Source: Rotaria socialis
Taxonomy: Eukaryota > Rotifera > Eurotatoria > Philodinida > Philodinidae
Direction of reading: 5' to 3'
Length of the DNA: 64,000 nucleotides
Assembly (NCBI GenBank): GCA_905331475.1
Contig: CAJNYU010003169.1
Coordinates: forward strand, 1 to 64,000
Shown here: in pieces, positions 49,041 to 60,464 of the stretch
How the letters are laid out: each line of letters opens with the position of its first letter
How positions within the stretch are numbered: position 1 is the stretch's first letter
Made by a program: the position numbers and the translations under genes
The notes under the pieces: generated by a model
Database searches by the model: none
What the model was told of the DNA's origin: nothing
Seen by the model: only the letters and a program-made list of their open reading frames with translations

Positions 49041-50380
49041 CTACCAAAGTGGACCACTCGATTTACCACCCGGCGGATGAAATACACGAACGCTCGTATG
49101 TAAATTCTAAAATAAAAACAAAGAAATGAAATGTAGGAACTATCATCGCCTTCATTCGAATTAGTTCAGAATCGAAAATGAATATTTCATTTAAAAACAA
49201 TATTTTTTTTCTTACCTTTTGAGCATTATTTGCATCAGCAGTATTATCAGCTGGTTTTTGAATATTTCTATTCTCGGCTGAATTCGCTTGACCATTATTA
49301 TTCTCTTCAGTTGTTTTTGTTGGTACATCTGTTTGTTTATCATTTGCACTATTTTTTGAGTTTACATTATCTTTCGTCGAATATGATTCACCATTTATAG
49401 GATTGTATCCACCTGTAATGAATAGCAAATTAATATACAAAAAAAGATCCAAGAGATAAATTATATTTTGCAGCAAAAAAAATTAAAATAAGCAGTAAAT
49501 CAGACATTATTTCAAAAGTGAAATATTCAACAACCCGAATTTCGTCAAGCTCAAAATTAATATTCTTTCCCTTGAAAGCAAGCAATGAACGGACAAATTA
49601 AATACGACGAAGCGCTAGGAATTTACGTGAATGCAGTTGAAGCTCGATGGATAATAGATGTCTAAATAGAAGCATCGTGCATTAGGATCTTGTTCATGTG
49701 CCAATGAACGAAGATCATTAATAATTCTATTAAGTGATACACATATGAGTGAAAACAAAGGTAGCGTATGTATATAGCACGCAATGTGGGAAGGTTAGGT
49801 TTAACAGTAGATCTAGGAAATATGGGAACAATAAGATATACACATTGATTTTCTGTTTTTTTGTTTTTAGTTCAAAAAAACCAAACAAGAACAACAAACA
49901 ACACACTTACTGCGTGATGCATTTGGATCTAAATAAAGTAGTTTCATAATTGTTTTTTTTTTATCTCAACAGCAAATATATTCTTATGATCATAGATGAT
50001 TCGTTATCATCTTCAGGGATTTGGTTTTTCAACTCACCTCGTAATCCTTGACGAACACCTTGTTGATGTTTAGTATGTTCATCATCGTTGGTGGTAGCAA
50101 ATACATTGGATTTATTTTTATTCGAAACAGCACGTGTTTGTGCTGGTTCATCTGTTCCGAAAATATTCGATTTCATTTGTGACTGTTTATATTGACCAGC
50201 AAGAGTTCCAGCCGATGGCTGCGCTTCTTCAGGATTCGTACCGAAGATATTATTACTTCGACCACCTGGTGGTGCATGCACACTGTTAGATAGGTATGGA
50301 TAGAGAAAATTTTCAACAAGAAAAAAATAAAACAAAATCTTATACCGAATAGATGGATGATCGTTAGAAGAGTTCGACAT
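49041..50380 (-). CDS. JPT1: Jupiter/HN1 (JPT) microtubule-associated protein homolog
   Basis: Five exons, complement(join(49041..49106,49216..49412,49911..49928,50038..50282,50346..50380)), 186 aa. One exon is an 18-base microexon encoding PNASR plus split codons. Signature pieces: RVHAPPGGRSNNIFGTN near the start, a repeat KSNIFGTDEPA, a third KSNVFATTND, and the C-terminus VRVFHPPGGKSS. PPGG-x-S at both ends with internal SNIFG repeats is the hallmark of the HN1/Jupiter family, small disordered proteins linked to microtubules and cell-cycle control. The middle is Asn/Asp/Lys/Thr-rich with no fold. JPT1 versus JPT2 cannot be told. The start is the only ATG in the first exon, shortly before the family motif. 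Confidence 0.85.
49911..49928 (-). other. 18-base microexon of the JPT gene
   Basis: ATCCAAATGCATCACGCA (minus strand) is bounded by TTTATTTAG and GTAAGT. It joins CGA G upstream and GT GGA downstream to read LRDPNASRSGYNPING. Skipping it leaves the frame intact because its length is a multiple of three, but changes the junction codon. Confidence 0.75.
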
Positions 50381-52449
50381 TTTGAATGTAACTATTCTGT
50401 TATAAGTTTATAAAAAATGAGATTGCGTTATTCTTAGATACAACAGACGATGAGTAACTTTAGATTTGACAAAAAGAAAGAAAAGAGAAAGACATGACGA
50501 CGATATATTGCTACAGTTACCATTGGATCAAAGAATAAGCCTTTTTAGATAAGAATCACATGTTTTTCATTAATTATAAAGTACAATTTGAGAGATCAGT
50601 GTTTTAAATTATCAGTTTTTTAATTTTCTATAGTATACTAATATCATCAGATAGAATAGAAACAAAACAGACAAATCATATCCGAATAGATGTCGCGATA
50701 CGGTAGTTGAAAAGAACTACCGGAAAATGTAATTATATCTATCAGGAAATCGAGCGAAGTATAGCTACGTTAATAAGCATTTCTTTTCGAGAAGAATTTT
50801 GAATAGCGGAATATATAAACTGTGAAAGAGTTGAGATAGATAGATAGATATCTTGCAGCATATTAATTTGTCTGTATTAGGATGATTGTTTTATAGGATT
50901 ATGAACGGGGGCAGGACTTATGCATGAAAAAGTCATTAGGATTATCCATATCTTGATTTCATGTGCAATCAGGAAGTAGTGTTTTCGTATGAATCATTGT
51001 ATAAAAGAAATTCAATTACTTGTTTGATAGTGACCATAAGAGATATTTTCACTAGAAGTGTCTTAGAACTACTAATATCATTCAGTTAACAAATGTAAAT
51101 CTAATATCGGTGAAAAGTTCAATTGAGAAAATATGTTTGACTTTTGAAAAACGCTGCTAAGATAGAAAATAATTTTTCAATGAAAGGAAAATATACACCT
51201 GTTTGCGCTAAACCATAATTCTTAGCTAGGAAAAACGCATCTATGTTTAAGAGTGCTGAATTCTCTTAAACGTTGTCCACGTCACCTTGTAACACTCGTA
51301 TCCATCAACTATGTTCCGAATTAAATTGATTAACATATGCATGCTGAGATGATCCTTGGCTATTATTCATATCTATAAAACTTAAATTTTCTAGCAGAAC
51401 AGTCCTAAAAGGAAACACAGGAAAATATAGTTTAAGTTTTCACGGAAAAAAATGCAATTATTCAGCGGAAACATTTCATTGAGTTTCATCAAATAATAAC
51501 GTTTTTTGCTCTTTCCGTGAACGATATGTGTGCAAAGCAGTGAGACAAACACAATGTTTGCCTTACAAATAATTAAATTTGCATTCTATATGTGTTAGTT
51601 AACTTAAAATTTTAAGCAGTCATTTCAGTTTACTCTTTCTTTGAATCATGTGCTGATGTCAGAACGCAAAAATTGTCAAGCGTCATATGACTGGTTTTTG
51701 AGTAAACAGAAAAACAAGAAAAAAAATCGTAGCGACAAGATCACTATTTTGAACTACAAATAGATGTGGTGAGTCATTTTTATTTTTAAAACAATAACTG
51801 CGTAAAAGCGATTACAGTAATCATGATTCTAATTCTAGGTGTCCCTGTAATAACTGACATCCATAATCACACGAATTGAAGTTGGGAAAATCGACACACA
51901 CAAGAGTTTGATCATCATTTTTTTGAGATAATTTTTTTATCCTCTAAGTGTAAAATTCACGATAAAACATATCTTCTGCTTATTAGAAATGTGTCAAAGT
52001 TTGAGCAAGCAAAACAAGTTCTGGCTTAGATGTCAAAAATATTTTGGGAAATTTTGAACGAGAAAAACTTTCATGCCAAGCAATTATTCCAATAAGGATA
52101 CGCTGCTATAGAATTAAAACTTAACACAGTTTTAGTGACTTTAGCCCTCATATGACGTAAGAATTCGATCATCTATACTCGTCGTGATTCACACGGATCG
52201 GATGAAACTCAGGAAATTAAATCACAAAAGAAAAACTTTGAGTCTAATTATCATGGGCAATCGAATGATTCCAGTCTATTGGGAGAAATGGTTTAGTAAT
52301 TGAGAACTTAACATAACGTTACTAACTATTGAAACCGAGAATTTTGTCACCCATGTTCGTTCACAACAGATTTTAATCCTTTTTAATATGGTATCTCTTT
52401 CGGTTGATTTCGATTTATAGATATACTTTGGAATTTCAGCTATTTCTAG
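50381..52449. other. Intergenic, divergent promoters presumed
   Basis: The JPT gene runs left and the 52.4-kb gene runs right, so both 5' flanks lie here. No frame, RNA gene or repeat noticed. CAGCTATTTCTAG immediately before 52450 could include a 5' UTR splice acceptor. Confidence 0.5.
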
Positions 52450-53277
52450 ATGGCAAAAGCTGAATCTCCAGCTGATACACCTGCAGACTATGACGATGAG
52501 AGGCCAAATCATATGATATTTTGGCTTGATCCTGCTATTGCCAATCCTGCAGAATATCAACATTTGAAAAAAGCCTTTGGAAGTAATACTGATCCGCGCT
52601 GTGAAAATTGGACAATGCTTCTGGATAAAGATTATGACGATCTACTCGCTAGTGATATTCCAAGCACGATAGAATTCGAAGGTGTCATCTTTCTTCTACA
52701 AGCATTTGCTGACGAGGAAAGTTGCCTCGCAGCTTTTGAAAAAAATCAAGACAAACGCATCTTCTTTATTACTTCTGGACTAATGGGAGAGAAGATCGTA
52801 CCAAAAGTTGTTGAACGCTACAGGCATATATTTACTGATCTTATCACCAATACGCCATACCTATCTATATATATTTTCTGTCATAATACTATGTATCATG
52901 GAAATTGGGCGGTCCAATACGACGACTATGTTCTAATATTTGATTTCGATTCGGACTTGTTGCGACGTATGACACGTGATATTGCAATATATTTTCGTGA
53001 ACGAGGTGAAAGAATGCCTAAAGATAATAATATAGAAGGTGCATTGAAACATTTACATTGGGCTAAGAGGCTCTGGTATCAGTATGAAAAAATAAAACAG
53101 GATTATAAAACTGATTATCCAAAGATGGTGTCGGAAAGCAAACAAATGAGAGAAATCGATGAACTAATTAAAAGAACGGAAGCTATGTTACCTAAAGGGT
53201 CTTCTTTGAACGATCATCACAGCAATGATCATAGTGATGGTGAAATGGATACCCAAGCCAGTGAACCGGGTGAATGA
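52450..53277 (+). CDS. Stand-alone relative of the N-terminal domain of the ART/TPR protein
   Basis: Intronless, 275 aa, acidic at both ends. The core (about 18-180) carries HMIFWLDPAI, IFLLQAFADEESCLAAFEKN, RIFFITSGLMGEKIVPKVVE and SIYIFCHNTMYHGNWAVQYD. These align in order with VLVWLDGSLD, IIQPFFNPDECFNFINSVKD, IYFIVSGSLGQQMAPRLENL and HIYIFCGNKANHEQWTKEYK of the ADP-ribosyltransferase protein at 28.8-30.9 kb. The alternation of hydrophobic strands and helices suggests a Rossmann-like or TIR/receiver-like fold (inference). After the core come a predicted helical region (KHLHWAKRLWYQYEKIKQDY) and a His/Asp/Ser-rich disordered tail. There is no ART ExE motif and no TPR. Function unknown. Confidence 0.8.
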   Translation: MAKAESPADTPADYDDERPNHMIFWLDPAIANPAEYQHLKKAFGSNTDPRCENWTMLLDKDYDDLLASDIPSTIEFEGVIFLLQAFADEESCLAAFEKNQDKRIFFITSGLMGEKIVPKVVERYRHIFTDLITNTPYLSIYIFCHNTMYHGNWAVQYDDYVLIFDFDSDLLRRMTRDIAIYFRERGERMPKDNNIEGALKHLHWAKRLWYQYEKIKQDYKTDYPKMVSESKQMREIDELIKRTEAMLPKGSSLNDHHSNDHSDGEMDTQASEPGE

Positions 53278-53899
53278 TTTTATAATCTTCTATCATTCAA
53301 TTGAAACTGATCTTTTTCTACTAGTGTTACTACTTGCCAATCGATTTTTTGTATACGCTTCCTATAACTGGTAGTTTTCGTTTCCGTGCAGACAAATAAA
53401 GAATTCTTCATTACACAAGCTCTCGTTCATTTCTATGCATCTTATCTAAGAATACGAATATCAAATACTCTAGATGGACAAAATTGCCTTCACCATGATG
53501 TGTTCTTATCACTTCACTAAAACTATATTTGATAGTCTTTGACACCGGCATACATACACCCACACCCATTCAAGAGCTACAACAAAAAATAGAAGAAATC
53601 AAACAAAAAATTCTAAATAGTGAACGCGAATGTGGCAGATTAAAGGCTGAATTAACTCGAATAGCTATTCGAGAGTTGAAGAAACGCTGTGTTATCGTTA
53701 AAGCACTTAATCGTAACTTTACTAAATGTAAATTCGATAGCGGATAAACGTTTGCTTTTTCATGATTCAATCTGAAGTGAACGGGTGTGAATGTGGCTAA
53801 TTCGATTGTCTCCACACTCACACCCAAAAAAAGAAAATTTCGGTGATTTTTTTTATTTATTTCTCTGGAAATCTAAATATCACTTTGAGTAACTATGAA
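53278..53899. other. Spacer with GGGTGT hairpin and a small coiled frame
   Basis: Contains the GGGTGTGAATGTGG / CCACACTCACACCC hairpin (53783-53825). A 72-codon frame (53529-53747) encodes a heptad-like stretch (ELQQKIEEIKQKILNSEREC). Its only ATG lies in a non-canonical context and no partner exon is seen, so it is not called a gene. Confidence 0.5.
53783..53825. repeat. GGGTGT-arm hairpin
   Basis: GGGTGTGAATGTGG at 53783-53796 faces CCACACTCACACCC at 53812-53825, one mismatch in 14, with a 15-base loop. A further ACACCCACACCC at about 53556-53567 could pair with the same arm to give a larger foldback. Confidence 0.8.
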
Positions 53900-55778
53900 T
53901 TATGCAGTGTTAGAAAATTCAGGTGTAGTTAACAGTTCACGAGCTACGGCAAGAAGTTGTTCAAGAAATAAATCAAGATCAGATCGTTTTGTTCGATGAT
54001 TTGTTATACACATTCTTAATGCAAATACATTATTATCGATAACAAATGTTGACACAACAGCTATGCCACGTTCTTGAATAGCAACTAATAGTTGTTTATT
54101 AAATTTGTTCATTGTTGTCTCCGCGTCCACATTATTCAAATGTGGTACAATGTAACGAAAACAGACAATATTCAGTGGACCTGTACTGAGCAATTCAAGT
54201 TCATCTGAATGTTGCTGAACTAATGAAACAAAATATTTTGCTTGATCAATATTTTGTTCTATGATTCGACTGAATGTCTCGAGTCCATAAGTTTTAAATG
54301 TCATCCAAACTTTGAGAGATTTCATACTACGCGCTAATTCTAATCCATAATCACTAAAAAGCATAGCACCAGTACTCGGTGTAACACCACCATCCATCAA
54401 TGATAAATACGAAGCTGATTGACCTAATGCTGCTCGATGTAAATCACCGTCACGAATTAGAATACATCCGCATTCGTATGGAACAAAAAGCCATTTATGT
54501 AAGTCGAATGCAATTGAATCAGCTCGTTCAAGACCAATAAATAAAGGTCGAAGAAGTGCCGAACAGCAAGCTACTGCTCCAATAGCACCGTCTATATGAA
54601 ACCAGAGATCATTAGGATGTCGAGCACATAAATCAGCCAATCCATTGAGATCATCAATAGCACCCGTGCCAACTGTACCGGCACTACCAACAATAACTCC
54701 ACCAAAATTTAAATCGATTGCTTTTTCCAACATCTGAAAGACGGAAATGGAAAAGTTACAAATTATTTTCACTTTAACATACCTGCAAATCAATTTGCCT
54801 TTGTTTATTAGTCGGAACAATAATGATATTTTCTTTTCCAATGCCAAGAATATCGACAGCTCGAAGAGTACAATTATGTGCATCTGTTGAACAGTAGATT
54901 TTCATCTTACGACCATGAAATTTTTTTCTAGCCACTGCCAATGCAACGATCGTTGCTACTGAGGTACCACTCACGAGTGCACCTGAACAAGTCTCATCTG
55001 TGGGAAAACCCATGATACTCTTGAGCCATGTCAATACTTGACGTTCTAAATAGATACTTGCTTGATTACCACCCCATGATTGATTATTCATCGTTCCTGT
55101 AATTAGCTCAGCTAAAATTCCAATGGGAGAACCAGTACCAATTACCCAACCCCAAAACCGTGGATGAATATTACCCAATGGATACGGTAAAATAAGTGAT
55201 CGAACTTCATCATAGACTTCCCGTGCAGATTGACTTTTCCACGGGAGATCTTGTTGTGATAATGACTGTTGCACAGTCAATGGAACTGGGCGCCATGTAG
55301 GTCGAAGACGAAGATCTCGCAAATAATCGATCATATCATCCATGATTTGATGTCCTAATAATCTTGTTTCAGTCCAATCAAGAGGATCTAATGTAATTTC
55401 TTCAGTGTTGTTATCATTAAACGACGCTGGCTTCAGAAATGCGATTGTAAACGACCATAGCTTCGTTTTATTTCGACTACCGAAGTGGATTGGAAATGAC
55501 ACATTAATACGATCATCGTTTATAACACATATCTTAGAATTAGTTGAAGATTCTGCTGTTGATAAGAGATCAATTAATAATTCATAAAGATCATTTGACG
55601 TGTCACATAGTTTATGCGTCAGTAAAGAACATTGATGATCGGTAAATGAAACAGAACTAACTGTTTCATGGTTATCAATAAGTTTCAATGTAATTAAACT
55701 ATTTAAGTCAATTGCAAGTTGAATTGAATAGCCATTGTTTAGCTGATATTTATCAGTGTTCGAGGAGTCAGAAGTCAT
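53900..55778 (-). CDS. Group II PLP-dependent amino-acid decarboxylase, bacterial-like
   Basis: Two exons, complement(join(53900..54733,54783..55778)), 609 aa, separated by one 49-bp intron. Family reaction: PLP-dependent decarboxylation of an aromatic or other L-amino acid. The catalytic core starts at about residue 127 (LDPLDWTETRLLGHQIMDDM, then LRPTWRPVP). It includes WGWVIGTGSPIGILAELITG, STDAHNCTLRAVDILGIG (His that stacks on PLP), HIDGAIGA (Asp380) and FDLHKWLFVPYECG with the Schiff-base Lys412. The opening LDPxDWxxxRxLGHxMxDDM followed by RPxWxPVP is the phrase I associate with bacterial members rather than animal DOPA or histidine decarboxylases, hence a transfer candidate. The first ~125 residues are an extension with no recognised domain. 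Substrate cannot be read off. Confidence 0.85.
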
Positions 55779-56246
55779 GAAACACTACCTTTACACTTTT
55801 CTTATCACTTGCTCACAAAATGAATCAACTCATCGACAGAAAAAGGGCACCCTCGAAGAAGAAACATCGCTTGTTCTGTGCACATTGAAAGATTGTGAAG
55901 CAATAATAGGTTGTGCGTTTGTGGACATATTCTCCAACACACACACTCCAGCATGGTCATCGAACAATGGTTATAATCGTTTCTTCTAGAAAAAAAATTG
56001 CTTCATAGAGCGGAGATACTCAACTGTTCTTTCTTCATCAATTACAGTGAAAAAATACAATTTTTCCACCACGTAACAGTATTATATTGTAACAATATCG
56101 AAGGCTATCCCATAAGTATCAGGAAAATTATCATATATTTTATTGAGAACAACACTATTCATCGTGGCCTTATCAATAGTGTCATACATAATACATGGAT
56201 TCGATTTAAACTGAAACCAACAATGGACAATATAGAATTTGAAAGT

Positions 56247-56334
<88 letters not shown>

Positions 56335-57339
56335 NNNNNNNNNNACAAAAAAGAATTTGAAAGGCGCCCCCCCCCCCTCATAAGATTGCACACGAATGAT
56401 CTAAAATACGAACTGCTTGTGCTTTTCCAACACTTTGAATTCCAATTTGTACCGTGACCTCGTTACAAATATATTAACTTAGTAAGTTGTCATGCAAACA
56501 TGTAAGAATATAAACATCAGAGTTTTACATAGGCGGACATATTTTTTTTATCATTCTAAGTACTTGCATTGAAATTGAAAGTATATCACCCATACAAAAC
56601 TCCTATTCATTTATCTAGAGTCATAATGAATGAGATCTTCATCGAAAACACGCAATGCATTGACCTGTACTGCCAGCCCTACAGCTATATTCTTCTTGGG
56701 AGAGTGATGAAAAACTGAAGCCACACAACTTACGTTAGAGTCAGTTTCTAAATAAATTATCACTGGACACTTGGCAAGCGCACATAATTATATGACTTAT
56801 ATATATATATATAAGCTTTTGTTTTCTTCTTGTCAACAAATTAATATTGAAGAGGTTTCTACTCGTAATTTATTTTTGATTAAATTGTAAATTACATGCA
56901 AAATTTCACCCATTATGGTCAATAGAATGTCGGAGAGTTATTTCCATATTCAGAATAAATATTTTATTTTTTTGTCAATAACGATGATTGAATTGCATGA
57001 TTTATCATCTGATGAATCATTTGATAGAATAATATGATCGAATGTTTGCCGTGCATCTCCAATCACTTATGTATCTCTTGATCAATGTTCAGCAAGTGAT
57101 CTGAAAGTTTTCTTCGGGTAACGCGGGGACGGGGGCGGGCGGGGCGATACTGGAATCTTGTGTACACAGTTCCGAAACTGGATGAGCTATGTATTGGGAA
57201 CGGACAAGCGGAACAGGAAAATTCAATGCCCCGCACATCTGTGATTCGGAGTAGCTGTGAATTTCCGAGAATCTTTCTAATCATAATAGGAACTTCGATC
57301 TATTCAAAATATATTAATTATATTGCATATAACAAAATA
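55779..57339. other. Intergenic region containing the assembly gap
   Basis: No gene supported. Includes the poly-G/N gap (56247-56344) and an 11-base C run just after it. A GC-rich patch (GGGGACGGGGGCGGGCGGGGC) lies at about 57124-57144, unusual for this AT-rich region. Confidence 0.5.
56247..56377. other. Assembly gap: 88-base G run, 10 N, then 11-base C run
   Basis: G run 56247-56334, N 56335-56344, C run 56367-56377. The 12-mer AGAATTTGAAAG occurs just before the G run (56234-56245) and again just after the N (56351-56362), which suggests two contig ends carrying the same sequence. True gap size is unknown, and the G length is probably artefactual. Confidence 0.95.
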
Positions 57340-58590
57340 CAAAAGATATTTTCTTACATTATGTTGATTGTGCAGAAGTCTAACAGAATCCTTGTTACAC
57401 ATTATAGATGAAGTGAGACTATCTTCAGACGTTTTCATTCCACTACCTGAAATTGTGACACGTTCGTCATCTGCCATACTTAATAAAGTTGCTGATGAGC
57501 AAGCGACTGTCGGTATAACATCTACACGATTCGAACTGGTGCAGCCTATACTGAAGGAAACAAATTCGTTTTCCTCTTGATTACAATCAAAACTCTCCTA
57601 TAGATGTTCGCACATACGAGTGTTTAACAACTTATCGTTCTACGGCCAAGTAAAACACGAATTGTTGATTGTGTTGACGAACTTTCTTCATTTGGCGTCA
57701 ATAATATGGAAGCTCTGATGGTAATTCTTCACGAACTTGCCAATCAATCTGATGCTCGTTCGGCAATTACTAATGCAGACTTCAAATACGATAATAGTAC
57801 TTATCGAACTGCCTGCGGAGCGATCAATCTCCGTAGTGTTCATTCATTTTTTGCGTCTGAATGAAATTTTCAAACTGATAAATTCAATCTTAATTATAGT
57901 GACACAAGACGACCGCCTAAAACCTTGCAAAACTTTGCTTTAACACTAATTAACGATATGAGTCCTATTGATGAATGTGATATCGATTTTATTCGAGTAT
58001 TTTCTGTCAAACTTGCTTCATTAATTTATGTTGAGATTAACATCACTGCGCCTTTAGTCAATAAAACAATAAGATTAGTTGAAGAAATCAAAAATCAATA
58101 GCATACGAGCTCGATAGTAGAACTTCCAGGCATTTTTCAATATATGTTTCCAGCGAAGTGCAATTCTAAACTTGAACAAGCACTTGTATGTTTACAATTA
58201 AAATAATCAGATTTTTCGATCCTCATTACAATCGAGGTTATCCTCATGCGCGTGTAGATAGAAGAGATGGCCATCCGTTTTATTTTTCACCAGGACAGTT
58301 CCGTCATGAGAGATGTTAAGATGCAGCAAAATGTGGCAACACATTGTGAAGGTGAAGCTTCCATTTATTCTAAATCGTTCAAGATAAAAGACTCTAAAGA
58401 CAGAAGCAAGAATTACCAAGTTGCGTTCCAATGTCGAGTTCAACCATCAAAGTTTACAGAACATAAAAGTCCCATCAACGTTGAAATGACGTCGCGAGTG
58501 TTCGATGAGAAAGTAATTGGGCCATATGGATTACTCTTGAAAATTTCACAAACAAATAAATTGACTTTTAACTTACATGCCAAGTAGGTT
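57340..58590 (+). pseudogene. Decayed gene; C-terminal part matches a rotifer-expanded GYPHxRVDRRDG family
   Basis: Several short frames in shifting phase. The clearest part is 58210-58590: HYNRGYPHARVDRRDGHPFY in one frame runs into a stop, then YQVAFQCRVQPSKFTEHKSP and RVFDEKVIGPYGLLLKI in another. HxGYPHxRVDRRDGxPFY ... AFQCRVxPxxFxEHxSP ... PYGLLLK is the order I recall for a large uncharacterised protein family expanded in rotifers. The middle of the domain is missing here, so a deletion is likely. The upstream segment (57630-58080) has coding-like composition (MEALMVILHELANQSDARSA, EINITAPLVNKTIRLVEEIK) broken by stops; whether it belongs to the same gene is unsure. Confidence 0.5.
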
Positions 58591-59400
58591 TACTCTTCGG
58601 AAATCACCTATTAGTTTAACATTTAAGGGAGACAAGTTCATTTAACTAAATAAAAGTATTGTATTGATAGTTCTCCGTAGCGGCGAGGATGTTGACACTT
58701 CCTCTTTTCTGAATCATCAATATAAAAGAAAATTGAATGGCTCATCGTTGACTACAAATAAAGTAGCAGACTACTTTTTCAATTAACCCATTCAAATAAA
58801 ACGACTAGAAATACTTTGAATTCTGAATCTTTCTTTAGGTTTAAATTATTTCCTATTTTCACTAGATCAAGATTATCAAAAAATAAAAAACAACAGGACA
58901 ATATAATCGAGATCGAAATTAATGTTTAATTTAAACGATTTAGAGTCTCATATGACTTGCGTTTTTTTTTTTTTTAAATAATGTGGCACGCCATGCCTTC
59001 CAAGATGCATGGTTTTCATTTACAGAACACATCATGAGAAGAATGCCGTGGAATGATGACGAAACGTGATCGTTGTATCTCGGCGTCAAGCATGACTATT
59101 GTATTGCTATTTAAATAATCAAACCATATAAACTCGAGAAAAATATTTAATAAAATAGTTCATTTGAGTCAACTATGTCATTAACGCTTACACTATGTTG
59201 AACTCATAATTGCGAAAAATCGTAGATGTGAGATACACTCATCCATAAAATAATTGTAAATGACTGATGTCTACCGTTCAACTTTTTTTAATGAAAAACA
59301 AACAAACTGAGCCGTGAGACTATATAAATCATAGAAGACCATCAAAGCAAGCATTATTACGCTGCTTATCATTTTGAACACGCCGATTTCTCGTTTCACT
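58591..59400. other. Spacer, no gene seen
   Basis: AT-rich sequence upstream of the GPCR gene. No promoter element, RNA gene or repeat recognised. Confidence 0.5.
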
Positions 59401-60464
59401 ATGGAAGAGTCGATTTCAGCAGCATCTCGAATAATTTTAGCAGTTGTTCGACCACTGCTAATATATTCTAGTTATATCTGTCTGATTTGTGGATTAATTG
59501 GTAATATGTTAAATATTATGATCTTCGGATTCTTAAAAGTATTTCGTGGCAATCCGTCTTCTTTTTACCTAATTGTAGAGTCCTTTGCGAATTGTGGTGT
59601 CCTATTGAATGTCTACGTATTACGCATATTATCGAGTCAATTCAATATCGATTTGACACGCAATTCAATTATCCTGTGTAAAATTCGAACCGTAGAGCTT
59701 GAAATAACTGTAATGGTCTCTCTAACGACAATTTGTTGTGAAGCTCTCGATCAGTATCTAGTGACTAGTCATGATATTGCTTGTCGGCAAAGCAGTACGC
59801 TAAAATTAGCTCAGCGAATGACATTGATAAATGTGGTTGCTTGGATTCTGCACAGCATTCCATTTGCAATCTTCTATGAAATATTGCCGTCGACTGGTTG
59901 TGATATTGCAAATAAATATTTTAGCTTGTACTTTTGCATCGTTTATCTTTCGTTACTCAATGGTTTAGTACCACTGGTAGTTTCGCTGGTATTCAGTGCA
60001 TTTGCATATCGAAATGTACGCCGCATTATTCGACGTCAAGTCTCGCACATTCGACGACGGCTCGATCGACAAATGACAGCCATTGTTTTCAGTCGTGTTG
60101 TCCTCCTCGTTTCAGTTTCCATTCCTTTTGGTGCTTATTTACTGTATTCAATTAATGCGCCGCCAGTTACGGGAAACGCACTTCTTTCAGCTATCGATCA
60201 ACTCTGTTCGGCTGTTACGAGCACTTTGTTTTATATGAATTACGCTGTGAGTGATTATATTGTTCACGCCATATCAATTCATTGATTAATTTGTTTTAGG
60301 GATCATTTTATTTGTTTCTGTTAACATCACGACGATTTCGTTCGCAAGTCAAACGTATTTTCGGGAAAAAATTTTGGAAAAGCGTTTTTTGTAAAAGACG
60401 TAGTGACACGATAGTACCATTTAATCCGACCAATCCAATCTCAAATGCCTCCAGCCGGTATTAA
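59401..60464 (+). CDS. Class A (rhodopsin-like) G-protein-coupled receptor
   Basis: Two exons, join(59401..60246,60300..60464), 336 aa, with a 53-bp intron that splits TM7 after NYA. Seven hydrophobic segments are visible. Landmarks: GNMLNIMIFG in TM1 (Asn35), Cys93 at the top of TM3 and Cys of STGCDIANK in loop 2 for the usual disulfide, and DQY (117-119) in place of E/DRY. The third loop is very basic (RRIIRRQVSHIRRRLDRQMT). TM7 reads YAGSFYLFLLTSRRFRSQVK, with no NPxxY. That TM7/helix-8 phrase is common in the large orphan peptide-GPCR families of rotifers (recall), often labelled FMRFamide-receptor-like. The start ATG follows an in-frame non-ATG opening and gives a short N-terminus. Ligand unknown. 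Confidence 0.85.

Noticed and set aside
53529-53747. 72-codon coiled-coil-like frame between two GGGTGT sequences
   Set aside because: Short, no splice partners, partly overlaps repeat-like ACACCCACACCC; heptads can arise from A-rich codons. Mentioned only as spacer content.
56082-56457. Poly-Gly and poly-Pro open frames
   Set aside because: Translations of the artefactual G run at the assembly gap.
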